Under the pieces are notes generated by a model, which was given only the letters and a program-made list of their open reading frames with translations, was not told the origin of the DNA and made no database searches. From IMG/VR virus record IMGVR_UViG_3300010399_000034, positions 1 through 64,000 of that record: DNA of 64,000 nt, one strand, 5' to 3'. This stretch comes from a virus. Position 1 is the stretch's first letter, and every line of letters begins with the position of its first letter. The translations under genes were made by a program, and so were the position numbers. Positions 46,548-53,832 of the stretch are shown piece after piece.

Positions 46548-46578
46548 GCACCACGCACCCACGTTGTACGCTCGAGGC

Positions 46579-47214
46579 GTGCCCTGCACATACTATCCGC
46601 CCGTTGCGCCCGGACTCGGCCGACTGAGCTCGCGCTACGGCGTGCGGCCTGCGCGCCGGCCTCCACACGCGCCGACGTTCCACGCGGGGATCGACATCTC
46701 GATCCCTGGCCATCGGCCCGGCGAGGTTCCCGTCTACTCGGTCGCGGATGCGCTTGTCGAGCGTCTGCCGCTCCATACGACGCGCAGAGGCCCGTTCGAC
46801 GGCTACGGGAACGCTGTCGTCCTGAAGCACATCGGCTCGGCCGATGCGGGCTTCTGGACGTTCTATTGCCACCTGGACCACCACGCGCCGTACATGCAGC
46901 AGTTTCTCGGAACGCAGCGCGTGCTGCCTGCCGGATCGGTGGTCGGGTTCGTTGGTAACACGACGAACGACAAGTTTCCGGGGATGCACTGGCACCTCCA
47001 TTTCGAGGTGCGTCACGCGACGCGTGCAGGCGCCTCGCCGCTCCCGGGACCGTATCAGGTCTACAACGACGACCCGCAAGCGTGGTTGGCACAGCGCGGG
47101 ATCACGTTCTCCGGCGCGAATATCGTGGTCGACGGGCAACGCGCATGCGTTCCTGTCTACGCGCTCTCGGACGCGTTGGTACGTCAAGCGCTCCTCGTGG
47201 GAGGTAACGCGTGA
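46579..47214 (+). CDS. M23-type (LytM) peptidoglycan endopeptidase
   Basis: 211 residues from GTG 46579; the longer open frame overlaps the previous gene. FHAGIDIS gives H-x3-D and HWHLHFEV gives H-x-H, the complete zinc ligand set of lysostaphin-type peptidases; a central YCHLDHH adds the usual first-shell His. The family cuts peptide cross-links in peptidoglycan. There is no signal peptide, so it acts as an endolysin delivered by a holin or inside the virion. A one-helix membrane protein follows directly, making a small lysis cassette possible. Confidence 0.85.
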   Translation: MPCTYYPPVAPGLGRLSSRYGVRPARRPPHAPTFHAGIDISIPGHRPGEVPVYSVADALVERLPLHTTRRGPFDGYGNAVVLKHIGSADAGFWTFYCHLDHHAPYMQQFLGTQRVLPAGSVVGFVGNTTNDKFPGMHWHLHFEVRHATRAGASPLPGPYQVYNDDPQAWLAQRGITFSGANIVVDGQRACVPVYALSDALVRQALLVGGNA

Positions 47215-47351
47215 ATCCCGAATACGAGCCCGTGATGGACGATCCGGATCTCGCCGTCAGCTTCGACTGGAAGGTGTTCGGTCTCGCGCTCGTTGGGGGC
47301 GTGAGCGTGCTCGGCCTCGGTTACGGATTGTGGCTCGCTTTCCGGAGGTAA
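47211..47351 (+). CDS. 46-residue single-helix membrane protein, possible holin or anchor
   Basis: GTG 47211 overlaps the peptidase stop (GTGA). 46 residues: an acidic N-terminus (YEPVMDDPD), one hydrophobic helix (about 21-42) and the end LWLAFRR. Position behind an endopeptidase suggests a holin-type or pinholin-type partner, but the same shape, with a basic tail after a C-terminal helix, is common for virion membrane proteins here. Confidence 0.5.
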   Translation: MNPEYEPVMDDPDLAVSFDWKVFGLALVGGVSVLGLGYGLWLAFRR

Positions 47352-47354
47352 CCC

Positions 47355-47630
47355 GTGAGCGAACGAGCGAAGGCGATGATCGAGCTCGTAGAGCGCGACT
47401 CGTGGGACGATCTCGATCCGGCAGAGCGCGCCGTGTTCGGCGAATGGCTGCGCGAGATCGTCTACAACCCGACGACAGGCAAGATGGAGCAGCACCTCGC
47501 CGAGGGACACGACCTCTATCTGCTGCTGCGCTCCGCGTGGCGGAAGTGGACGCGCAAGGTACGCACCTCGAGCTCGCAAACGTTCCAGTCGATCAAGGAC
47601 ACGCCGAAGCTGCCTGACGACGAGAAGTGA
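47355..47630 (+). CDS. Small helical protein
   Basis: 91 residues, GTG 47355 with CGGAGG upstream. Helical and charged (DPAERAVFGEWLREIVYN; DLYLLLRSAWRKWTRKV). Unknown family; co-transcribed with the peptidase. Confidence 0.55.
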   Translation: MSERAKAMIELVERDSWDDLDPAERAVFGEWLREIVYNPTTGKMEQHLAEGHDLYLLLRSAWRKWTRKVRTSSSQTFQSIKDTPKLPDDEK

Positions 47631-47637
47631 GCGTTGC

Positions 47638-47862
47638 GTGAAGCCGCGCTTCCTATTTCGCAGCGCACGACGTGCGAAGGACAGCTCGCCAACGGTGCGG
47701 ATCAACCTGACGAATACGAAGCTCGAAGCCGCGGATAAACTGGCGCTTCGGATCGCCGACTACTTCAACGCGCCACCGGATTCGGCTGAACGTGCAATCG
47801 CACGTGACCGCGTGCTTCTCGCACTCGAGAACTATCACGAGCTCCGCCGAACGCCCGGCTAG
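47638..47862 (+). CDS. Small protein of the LEAADKLADAV family
   Basis: 74 residues, GTG 47638. TKLEAADKLALRIADYFNAP and ALENYHEL match the proteins at 33170 and 52270. It is the last rightward gene; its stop overlaps the convergent gene at 47859. The stop region forms a GC-rich hairpin (CGCCCG at 47852-47857 with CGGGCG at 47874-47879) that could slow both transcripts, though no T-run follows. Confidence 0.6.
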   Translation: MKPRFLFRSARRAKDSSPTVRINLTNTKLEAADKLALRIADYFNAPPDSAERAIARDRVLLALENYHELRRTPG

Positions 47863-48695
47863 AGCACGACGAACGGGCGGATCTCGTCGATCACTTCGAG
47901 CGCGTACGCGTGCTTGAAGCGAAAGAAGTGTTTGCCCGCCCAGAAGCGGATGTGGTTACAGCCCACGCCAGTCGCGCTCGCGATCGCCTTCATCATCGCG
48001 TCGTGCGGTGGCAGGTTGGTGAAGCGCTGATGGTAAGCTGCGTGCCCCGAGACGATGCGCTGCTTCGGGAAGCGCTCGCGCGCGAGAAGGATCGATTCAC
48101 GCGGGTAGCGATCGGGGCCGAGCGGCCCGAACGCTGGGACCGCCTGCCCGTCGTGCGATGCGACCGCGTAGTTCTGTGAGACGAGCACATCGGCGAGCTT
48201 CACGAGCTCGGCCGCGCTGGAATAGGCGCTCGGGAAGACGGTGACCTCGGTGCGCACGCCCGGCTTTCGTAGAACGCGCATCGTGTCCGCCGCCGCTTCG
48301 CCGAGCGTCGCGTAGCCGACCAGAAACTTCTTCGCCCATTTGCCGGCGGGTTCCGCATCGGCCTCGATTGCGATCGGCTTGAGCGCGTCGGCAAGCTCCA
48401 TGATCTTCGCCTCGAGCTCGGCGATCGGATGCTTCTGCGCGGGTGTCCACACCGTCATGATCCGATCGTGCGCCGGGAACGCAGCGAAGAACTCTTTCAA
48501 CTGTGCGGCGCTCCAACGCGCGTCCTTGATCCCTGGCTTGGGCCCGTCGACCATGACGGCGAGCTCGCGGAACGGGAGCGCGTGGATCGCGTCGATGTAC
48601 GCCGGCTTGAGGACGTCGTGCGGAGGATCATCGATCCAAACTCCGAGCTTCAACGGACCGCACTGCACGAGCGCCTCTTTCAACACGCCGTCCAT
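47859..48695 (-). CDS. TIM-barrel, glycoside-hydrolase-like protein
   Basis: 278 residues from ATG 48695. Regular strand-helix units (KLGVWIDDPP; RELAVMVDGPKPG; HDRIMTVWTPAQKHP; PIAIEADAEPAGKW; RTEVTVFPSAYSSA; KQRIVSGHAAYHQRF) with acidic residues at strand ends fit a TIM barrel, like GH25 or DUF1906 proteins that act on the cell wall. D-x-D-x-E and the final HIRFW segment would frame the active site. No signal or anchor. A lytic enzyme is likely; family uncertain. Overlaps the upstream gene. Confidence 0.55.
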   Translation of the reverse strand: MDGVLKEALVQCGPLKLGVWIDDPPHDVLKPAYIDAIHALPFRELAVMVDGPKPGIKDARWSAAQLKEFFAAFPAHDRIMTVWTPAQKHPIAELEAKIMELADALKPIAIEADAEPAGKWAKKFLVGYATLGEAAADTMRVLRKPGVRTEVTVFPSAYSSAAELVKLADVLVSQNYAVASHDGQAVPAFGPLGPDRYPRESILLARERFPKQRIVSGHAAYHQRFTNLPPHDAMMKAIASATGVGCNHIRFWAGKHFFRFKHAYALEVIDEIRPFVVL

Positions 48696-48931
48696 GCCCC
48701 GCTCTCGTCTTTCTGGAGGACGACTTCGTAGCGTCCACCTACCGCAGCGTCTTCGACAACGAAAGCCACATGCGCGCAATCGACGTGGCCGTCTGGGCAG
48801 CTCTCCGCGCTGCCGAACTCGTTGCAGTACAAAGTCGCCAGCCGGACCAACGCCTCGTTGAGCGCTTCGTCCGTGTGAAGACTACGAGCTAGGGCCTGCC
48901 GTGGGTACTCTTCAGCAAACCAGATGCGCAT
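48680..48931 (-). CDS. Small protein with Cys
   Basis: 83 residues from ATG 48931 (or GTG 48934). Helical first half and a strand-rich end (HVAFVVEDAAVGGRYEVVLQ), Cys at YC, SC, DC and the last residue. Overlaps the TIM-barrel start by 16 bases and the SGNH stop. Unknown family. Confidence 0.55.
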   Translation of the reverse strand: MRIWFAEEYPRQALARSLHTDEALNEALVRLATLYCNEFGSAESCPDGHVDCAHVAFVVEDAAVGGRYEVVLQKDESGAWTAC

Positions 48932-49548
48932 CACCGCCTCCAGATCATCCAGCCGAGCCAGCCGAGCATGCCCACGATGCCGACCGTGCCGATGATCGCA
49001 GCGACGCGGCTCGGCGGATCGGTTGGAAGAAGGTGAACGCCGAAGATCTGCTGCTCGAGACGACGAGCCCACGTGCGGCTTCCTTCGCGCGTGAAGTGCA
49101 CGCCGTCTTGTGTGTGCGGAAGATCGGCAGTCATCGCACCGCCGTCGATCCAGTCGAAGCCGAGCTGTCCGCTCATCACACGCTGCTGCGCGTCGACTTC
49201 GCGCTTGCGCGTCTGGATCTCTGGCACGCTCGAATGCGCCGGTCCTACCCAGACGATCCGTGGCGTGCCGTACGTACGAAGCTGCGCGACGACGAGCCGG
49301 ATCTTGTCGCGTAGCGCGTCGACCGGCATGTCGTTTCCGCCGAGCACGACGACGACGAAGCTCGGCCGACCTTGCACGACGTCGACCGCGGCACGTGTCG
49401 CAGCGAAGCGCGACGTGCTCCACCCGACGTTGCCGATGTAGCCGTCGAGTGCAAAGCCGTGCGCAGCGAAGAACTCGCGCAGATGCGGCTCGAGCCCCAC
49501 GGCTTGCGAATCGCCGATCAACGCCCAGGTGTGTGCGACGTCGCTCAT
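48931..49548 (-). CDS. SGNH/GDSL hydrolase with C-terminal membrane anchor
   Basis: 205 residues from ATG 49548. IGDSQAVGL (block I, catalytic Ser), GWSTSRF, VLGGNDMP (block III, Asn) and DGVHFTREG (block V, Asp and His) are all present, so the hydrolase should be active. A membrane helix (about 182-202) ends in WMIWRR, the tail-anchor pattern of the virion proteins. Such enzymes remove acetyl groups from polysaccharide or peptidoglycan; as an anchored protein it may deacetylate host surface glycan at entry. Confidence 0.8.
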   Translation of the reverse strand: MSDVAHTWALIGDSQAVGLEPHLREFFAAHGFALDGYIGNVGWSTSRFAATRAAVDVVQGRPSFVVVVLGGNDMPVDALRDKIRLVVAQLRTYGTPRIVWVGPAHSSVPEIQTRKREVDAQQRVMSGQLGFDWIDGGAMTADLPHTQDGVHFTREGSRTWARRLEQQIFGVHLLPTDPPSRVAAIIGTVGIVGMLGWLGWMIWRR

Positions 49549-49760
49549 GTTTCCTCTGGAAGCGGCAACGGAGTGAAGACTTCGTCGGCTTTGCTCAACG
49601 CCTCTCGACGCGTATCCCATAACCCGATCCGAAGAAGCGCGGCTCCGGGCGGACGCGGCTTCGGCCCGTCCACGCCGAGATGGAACGTGTTCCCGTGCTG
49701 ATAAACGAGCACGGTAAAGGGCCCATAGCTCTTTGCCTGGATCGGCTTCGTGAGCGACAT
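49545..49760 (-). CDS. Small protein of unknown function
   Basis: 71 residues from ATG 49760. Strand-rich (FTVLVYQHGNTFHLGVDG), Pro-rich middle and an acidic end (PLPLPEET). Overlaps the SGNH gene by ATGA. Unknown family. Confidence 0.5.
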   Translation of the reverse strand: MSLTKPIQAKSYGPFTVLVYQHGNTFHLGVDGPKPRPPGAALLRIGLWDTRREALSKADEVFTPLPLPEET

Positions 49761-49763
49761 GCT

Positions 49764-50024
49764 TCAGTCCTTCGGAGGCGGCGCGTAGCCGACGAACTTC
49801 ACAGCGCCGCCACAAGCACAACGCGCATCCGTCGCCCGCCTGAAAGTCGTTCCAACGAGGATGTCCGTGACACCACCAAGCCGCGCTCCGCACTTCTCGC
49901 ACTTCCAGAACGAGCCCCACTTCGCCTGGAAGGCGTCACGCTGCCGCTTCAACGCAGCACGTTGCGCAGCACGCATCTGCTCGGACAGCTCCACCACACG
50001 CGCATCGAGCTCGGCTTGATTCAT
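49764..50024 (-). CDS. Zinc-ribbon protein
   Basis: 86 residues from ATG 50024. A helical N-terminus (ELDARVVELSEQMRAAQRAALKRQ) and CEKCGARLG with CACGG as a four-Cys ribbon. ATGA overlap with the upstream gene. Function unknown. Confidence 0.55.
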   Translation of the reverse strand: MNQAELDARVVELSEQMRAAQRAALKRQRDAFQAKWGSFWKCEKCGARLGGVTDILVGTTFRRATDARCACGGAVKFVGYAPPPKD

Positions 50025-50635
50025 CGGTGCCTCCAGATGAACCAAGCTGCCGTACCGAAGACCGCGAGTCCAGCGACGAAGCCGCCAACGACGTACGGCC
50101 AGGTGCTCGGTCCGAGCGCGACGTAGTTGTTCGGCCAGCGCGCCGATTCGGGCGTGATGATGTAGCAGCAGCCAACGAGCTGCGAGCCAGGATGCGCGGC
50201 AACGTATTCCCGCGCACGATCGCCGACGGCGAAGTTGACCACGCGAGGAACAGGATTGGCGAGCGATCCCTTGCTCAGTGCAGCAATCGCCGCCTTCACG
50301 TCGGCGCTGAACGTCGCCGGATCGCGCGAGCTCATCTCTTCGCGTCGATCGAGCAGACGCTCGGCACAGTCCGGAGTGCCGTAGCCGCTTCCACCCGTCG
50401 CGCACTTGTCCCCGCCACGCATCCATCGCGGATTGACCGGCTGGCTGAACGCGCGAACGAAGCTCGTCAGCGTCGGAAATGTGTGCCTGAACGCGGGCAG
50501 CGAGAAGCGCTGAAGCATCGCCCAGATGACGGCTCGCGGGTCGCCCCCTTCGCCCTGCGCCGCACGACCGAGCCAGAGGAGATCTTCCGCTGTGATCTCG
50601 TAGTCCTTCTTCCCGTCGATGTAGAGCGCCGTCAC
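50021..50635 (-). CDS. Cell-wall-hydrolase-like protein with C-terminal membrane anchor
   Basis: 204 residues, GTG 50635. Residues 17-45 (EDLLWLGRAAQGEGGDPRAVIWAMLQRF in outline) resemble the start of SleB/CwlJ-like and phage lysozyme-like domains, with a candidate catalytic Glu. Four Cys could stabilise the fold. A C-terminal helix (about 180-199) ends WFIWRHR, as in the SGNH protein. TGTAGGC, the core of the GTAG boxes, lies directly before the start. A virion peptidoglycan-opening enzyme is the likely role. Confidence 0.6.
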   Translation of the reverse strand: MTALYIDGKKDYEITAEDLLWLGRAAQGEGGDPRAVIWAMLQRFSLPAFRHTFPTLTSFVRAFSQPVNPRWMRGGDKCATGGSGYGTPDCAERLLDRREEMSSRDPATFSADVKAAIAALSKGSLANPVPRVVNFAVGDRAREYVAAHPGSQLVGCCYIITPESARWPNNYVALGPSTWPYVVGGFVAGLAVFGTAAWFIWRHR

Positions 50636-50693
50636 GCCTACAGAGTACGACGAGGCCGGAAAAGAGGCTACCTGACGCTAGCGCGAAGGAACG

Positions 50694-50722
50694 CGGAGCA
50701 GCCGACTTGATCAGTTGCTCCG
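50694..50722 (-). terminator. Hairpin after the cytochrome gene
   Basis: On the - strand CGGAGCA (50722-50716) pairs with TGCTCCG (50700-50694) around a 15-base loop, 10 bases after the stop of the 50732 gene. CGTTCCTTCG follows, not a clean T-run, so termination may be weak or rho-assisted. Confidence 0.45.
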
Positions 50723-50731
50723 CTCGATGGC

Positions 50732-52216
50732 TCAGAGATGCGACTCGAGAATGTACGCAGTGATGTCGTCGACATCGCCAGGAGAGAGGATGAACGCCTC
50801 CCAGTTCGGATCGCCGAAGGCACGCAGTGCGAGCGCGACTTGTTCGCTGCCGACCGCCACCGCGTCGACCTGATCGTGCACGGTCGCTTCCACATTGTCG
50901 TGCAAGAAGCGCTGCCGATGCGAGACGCCGCGCAGGGTCGCGATCATGAACTGTGGAAGCGCAACGCCTGGCGACAAGCCGCACGAGGCGGGGACCTCGC
51001 CACACGGATCCCCGGTGCGCAGCGGACGCCCCGGATCATGCGCGTGGATAACGAACTCACCTGCGGGCGTCGCGAAGCGGTACGTGCGGAAGGGCAGCTC
51101 GGCCGTCGGTTGCAGCCCGCCCATCGCCGACGTGCGGTGAAGGCAGACTAGGCCGACGCCCGGGTAGTCGATAGGACCCTCCATGTCGACGTACGGCGCG
51201 CAGGTCCCGCTCGGACCAGGGGGCTGTCCGTTCGAACACGGGCATCCACCAGACGGGAGCGGCGGATACGGCGGCTGAAGCGGGTTGAACGGTGAAGTAC
51301 GCATCATCATCGGACCGCCGTGGCAGCTCGCGCAGAAGCCACGATGCGCCATGTCCGTGCTCAACATGGGTTGCTCGATCAAGAACTCGCGACCGCGCAG
51401 ACACGCTGCCGTCGCGTGCGGAGGGCACTCCGGCGGACCGGGCTCCGCGCCACCACGCGCCATCTCCGCGAGCTCGGGCGAGCTGAAGAGCGAACGCTGG
51501 AAGTTCGCGATGTCCGTTCGCTGCTGAGCGGTGAACGGGATCGTCGGCTGGAAGTGATCGTTGAGCGCGCTCCCAGCTTGATGCGCAAGCTCGAGCTCCC
51601 GCCCATCCCACATGATCCCGCCTCCGCGGTGATAGCCGAGCGGCGCGGTGCCGGGCTCCTTGAGCGCGACATTCAAGACGTGCGGTGAGGAGCGCCGTAC
51701 GATCACCTGGATACGGCCGTCGGGCAGCATGGTGATGTCGGGGTCGGTCCCGAGCTCGTCCACCGTAACGTTCGGCGGCAGGATGACCGGGATGCGGATG
51801 AGCGCGTGATCACGCAACACCGAGAAGTCGGCGCCCACGCCATCGTTCGAATCGATCGACCTGAAGAGTGGGTCCGTCGGGTCGACTGCAAAGACGGCTT
51901 GCGCAAACTCGTCGCTCAGATCGAACGTCGCGTGCTCCTGGACGAAGTGTGCCCCAGTCAACGCAGCGAGAAGCGGCGGCTGCCCTTCCATGATCCCGGT
52001 TCGATAACCGATGTTGAATGCACGCTCGACGGTCGTATGACACGACGCGCACGCGCGTCCATTCGTCCCGGGAGGCGAGTTATTGAAGAGCGCCCGTCCT
52101 CTCGCGATGCTCGCCAGCATCGACAGGTCGAGATCAGCCTCCGTACGATCGACAGGACCCGGATCCGCACAACCGCAAATCAACGCAGCTACTAGTGTCA
52201 ACAAGACTTGTCGCAT
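50732..52216 (-). CDS. Di-haem cytochrome c peroxidase-like lipoprotein
   Basis: 494 residues, ATG 52216 with AAAGGAGAG. A lipoprotein-like signal (MRQVLLTLVAALICGC) is followed by CASCH at 56-60 and CASCH near 294-298, two c-type haem sites, in a domain like MauG/CcpA di-haem peroxidases. It is longer than usual (about 330-350), with a Pro/Gly/Cys-rich insertion after the second haem site. The family reduces H2O2 or oxidises protein side chains in the periplasm. It needs the host maturation system. Such a gene is not a normal virus gene; it has its own terminator and may be a recent cargo. Confidence 0.8.
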   Translation of the reverse strand: MRQVLLTLVAALICGCADPGPVDRTEADLDLSMLASIARGRALFNNSPPGTNGRACASCHTTVERAFNIGYRTGIMEGQPPLLAALTGAHFVQEHATFDLSDEFAQAVFAVDPTDPLFRSIDSNDGVGADFSVLRDHALIRIPVILPPNVTVDELGTDPDITMLPDGRIQVIVRRSSPHVLNVALKEPGTAPLGYHRGGGIMWDGRELELAHQAGSALNDHFQPTIPFTAQQRTDIANFQRSLFSSPELAEMARGGAEPGPPECPPHATAACLRGREFLIEQPMLSTDMAHRGFCASCHGGPMMMRTSPFNPLQPPYPPLPSGGCPCSNGQPPGPSGTCAPYVDMEGPIDYPGVGLVCLHRTSAMGGLQPTAELPFRTYRFATPAGEFVIHAHDPGRPLRTGDPCGEVPASCGLSPGVALPQFMIATLRGVSHRQRFLHDNVEATVHDQVDAVAVGSEQVALALRAFGDPNWEAFILSPGDVDDITAYILESHL

Positions 52217-52269
52217 GTTCTCTCCTTTGCGCGCCCAGTATGACGCACAGCTCCTATACCGTGGAGTCG

Positions 52270-52545
52270 TTACTTCACACGCACTGCGCGGTAGGCGCGG
52301 AGTGCGCGGTCGACCTCGCCGCCTGATTCGACGTGTGCACCCGGCCGAGTCGCCACCGCATCCGCGAGAGCGTCGGCGGCCTCGAGCTGCGCCAGAAACG
52401 CTGCGATCGCCGCCCGCTGTGTTGAAAGTCCGATGCGCGCATCATGGAGCTTGCGCTCAGCCGCGTTCGCGTCTTCATTCGCCTGCGTCAGCGCGCAGTC
52501 ACGGCAGTGGTTGCGTGCGTCGACTCCGTGCTCGCAGTTGTCCAT
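52270..52545 (-). CDS. Small zinc-binding helical protein, LEAAD family
   Basis: 91 residues, ATG 52545. CEHGVDARNHCRDC near 4-17 is a Cys-His zinc knuckle of a kind seen in phage proteins; a long helix follows, and the end carries QLEAADALADAVA and ALRAYRAV, as in the proteins at 33170 and 47638. TGATG-type overlap with the upstream gene. Confidence 0.55.
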   Translation of the reverse strand: MDNCEHGVDARNHCRDCALTQANEDANAAERKLHDARIGLSTQRAAIAAFLAQLEAADALADAVATRPGAHVESGGEVDRALRAYRAVRVK

Positions 52546-52973
52546 CAGCCCATCTCTCCATTCAGCTTCGCGCGGAGGGCTTCGAGTGCATCGTCAAGCT
52601 CCAGCCTGGCCATCGACGCGTCGCGGCGGCCATCGCGCACCTCCACCGCCGCCCGCACGACGGCGACGATCTCAGCGTGAGCTCTCTCGTAAGCGCCTCG
52701 AGCGATGGCCTGATGAAAAACGTCGGCCATCGTGCCGGTGCTCGACAGTCCGGCGAGCCAACACGCAATCGGATCAGGCATGGGACCAGCGGACTCGACG
52801 TGACTCGCTTTGACGGCAAGGCCCGCAACATCCACGCGCGGTCCGTAGCACACGGCAGCGATTGACTCGGCGCGTACGCAGCGACACGGGTGTGTGGCGC
52901 TGACGTCGGAAACGAAGCCGCGTCCGCAACACCACAAGCACTTGCTATCGACCGTGAGGATGTGGCGTGTCAT
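52545..52973 (-). CDS. Cys-rich N-terminus, helical C-terminus
   Basis: 142 residues, ATG 52973. CLWCCGRGFVSDVSATHPCRC gives five Cys for a zinc site of DnaJ-like CxxCxGxG flavour; the C-terminal half is helical and contains VEVRDGRRDASMARLELDDALEAL. Coupled to the macro-domain gene by ATGA. Unknown function. Confidence 0.55.
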   Translation of the reverse strand: MTRHILTVDSKCLWCCGRGFVSDVSATHPCRCVRAESIAAVCYGPRVDVAGLAVKASHVESAGPMPDPIACWLAGLSSTGTMADVFHQAIARGAYERAHAEIVAVVRAAVEVRDGRRDASMARLELDDALEALRAKLNGEMG

Positions 52974-53458
52974 CCGTACGCCCCGCTGAGCCAGACATCG
53001 AGCTCAGGCTCTACGAGCACGAAGCGATCGTCGAGATGGCGCTCGAGGATTGGAAGCACGTCGGCCTTGCGAAGACGCCCATTGCCGCAGCCAACGAGCG
53101 GCAGAGCGACAGAGGAGCCGTCCAGCGTGAGCGCCGCGAGCTGGCGCGCCGAGCGTTCGATGAGCTCGAGCGAGCTGTCCTGCCGCCACGACAAGAACGG
53201 AAACTGCGTGACGAGTGGCTTAGTCGGGAAGAAGATCATGTCGGATACGCCAATCGTCACAGGCGTCTCTTCGCCGCCACGCATGCACTCGCGCCCCCAC
53301 CACGTCTCGTAATCGTACGAGCCCAAATCGCAGAGCTGCTTCGCGATGCCGCGGCCCATGACGGCCTTGCCGTTGCGGCGCCACCCGATGTTGACCGGGA
53401 TCACGCGGTACTTGCAGCCGTGCTCTTCCGCCCAGAGATCGCTGTAGACGTGCCGCAT
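52970..53458 (-). CDS. Macro-domain protein
   Basis: 162 residues from ATG 53458. VIPVNIGWRRNGKAVMGRGIAKQL is the N-terminal macro signature (N...G.AVMG.GIA), and SSVALPLVGCGNGRLRKADVLPIL is the second (LP.VGCGNGGL). Macro domains bind or hydrolyse ADP-ribose. In phages they may remove ADP-ribose marks placed by host defence or use NAD-derived signals. ATGA overlaps with both neighbours. Confidence 0.8.
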   Translation of the reverse strand: MRHVYSDLWAEEHGCKYRVIPVNIGWRRNGKAVMGRGIAKQLCDLGSYDYETWWGRECMRGGEETPVTIGVSDMIFFPTKPLVTQFPFLSWRQDSSLELIERSARQLAALTLDGSSVALPLVGCGNGRLRKADVLPILERHLDDRFVLVEPELDVWLSGAYG

Positions 53459-53652
53459 CACTTCGGCTCGACGCACGGCTCGAACCGCTTCTCGAACACG
53501 TCTTGTCGAATCTTCGTCTTCCGTTGCGTTCCGACGCGCGCCACAACGACGTAGCGCTGACTCGCACGTTCGTGTCTGAAGCCGACAACCTTGACGATTC
53601 TGTGTTCGCGCTTGTCCTTGTCGCGATACAGCTGTCCAACCTCGATCTTCAT
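53458..53652 (-). CDS. Small KOW/SH3-like protein
   Basis: 64 residues from ATG 53652. Five short strands (EVGQLYRDKDKREHRIVKVVGFRHERASQRYVVVARVG in outline) suggest an SH3-like barrel, followed by a basic end. GGAAGGGCGG lies upstream. First gene after the promoter at 53795 and the leader terminator. Possible nucleic-acid binding. Confidence 0.55.
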   Translation of the reverse strand: MKIEVGQLYRDKDKREHRIVKVVGFRHERASQRYVVVARVGTQRKTKIRQDVFEKRFEPCVEPK

Positions 53653-53689
53653 CGCGGCACCGCCCTTCCAACGCCGCTTACAATACGAG

Positions 53690-53732
53690 AAAGGAAGAGG
53701 CCCGTCCAGCATTGTTTACTGTGCGGGCCTCA
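53690..53732 (-). terminator. Leader terminator or attenuator
   Basis: On the - strand GAGGCCCG (53732-53725) pairs with CGGGCCTC (53705-53698), 8 bp perfect, and is followed by TTCCTTTCTC. It stands between the promoter at 53795 and the gene at 53652, so it may end the upstream transcript or act as an attenuator. Confidence 0.6.
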
Positions 53733-53774
53733 CAGCGGGATCGAGCACGCTCGTCCCGGCCAAGTCAGTGGCTT

Positions 53775-53793
53775 GGAGCTATGGCTTTGGGGG
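53775..53793 (+). repeat. Copy 3 of the GGAGCTATGGC repeat
   Basis: GGAGCTATGGCTTTGGGGG, identical to the copy at 33557-33575 but opposite in orientation relative to transcription. It directly abuts the palindromic part of the promoter box at 53795 (TCTTGCAAGA), within the initial transcribed region of the leftward promoter. Confidence 0.6.
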
Positions 53794-53794
53794 T

Positions 53795-53832
53795 CTTGCA
53801 AGACTAGCGCATCAAGACGGGTCTGCCAACGC
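53795..53832 (-). promoter_or_regulatory. Promoter with GCTAG box
   Basis: On the - strand TTGGCA, 17 bp, TAGTCT, within GCGCTAGTCTTGCAAG (53810-53795). The same box with TTGGCC upstream occurs at 30664-30697. It points toward the genes at 53652 and below (SH3-like, macro domain, Cys proteins) and overlaps the 3' end of the gene at 53812. Confidence 0.55.
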
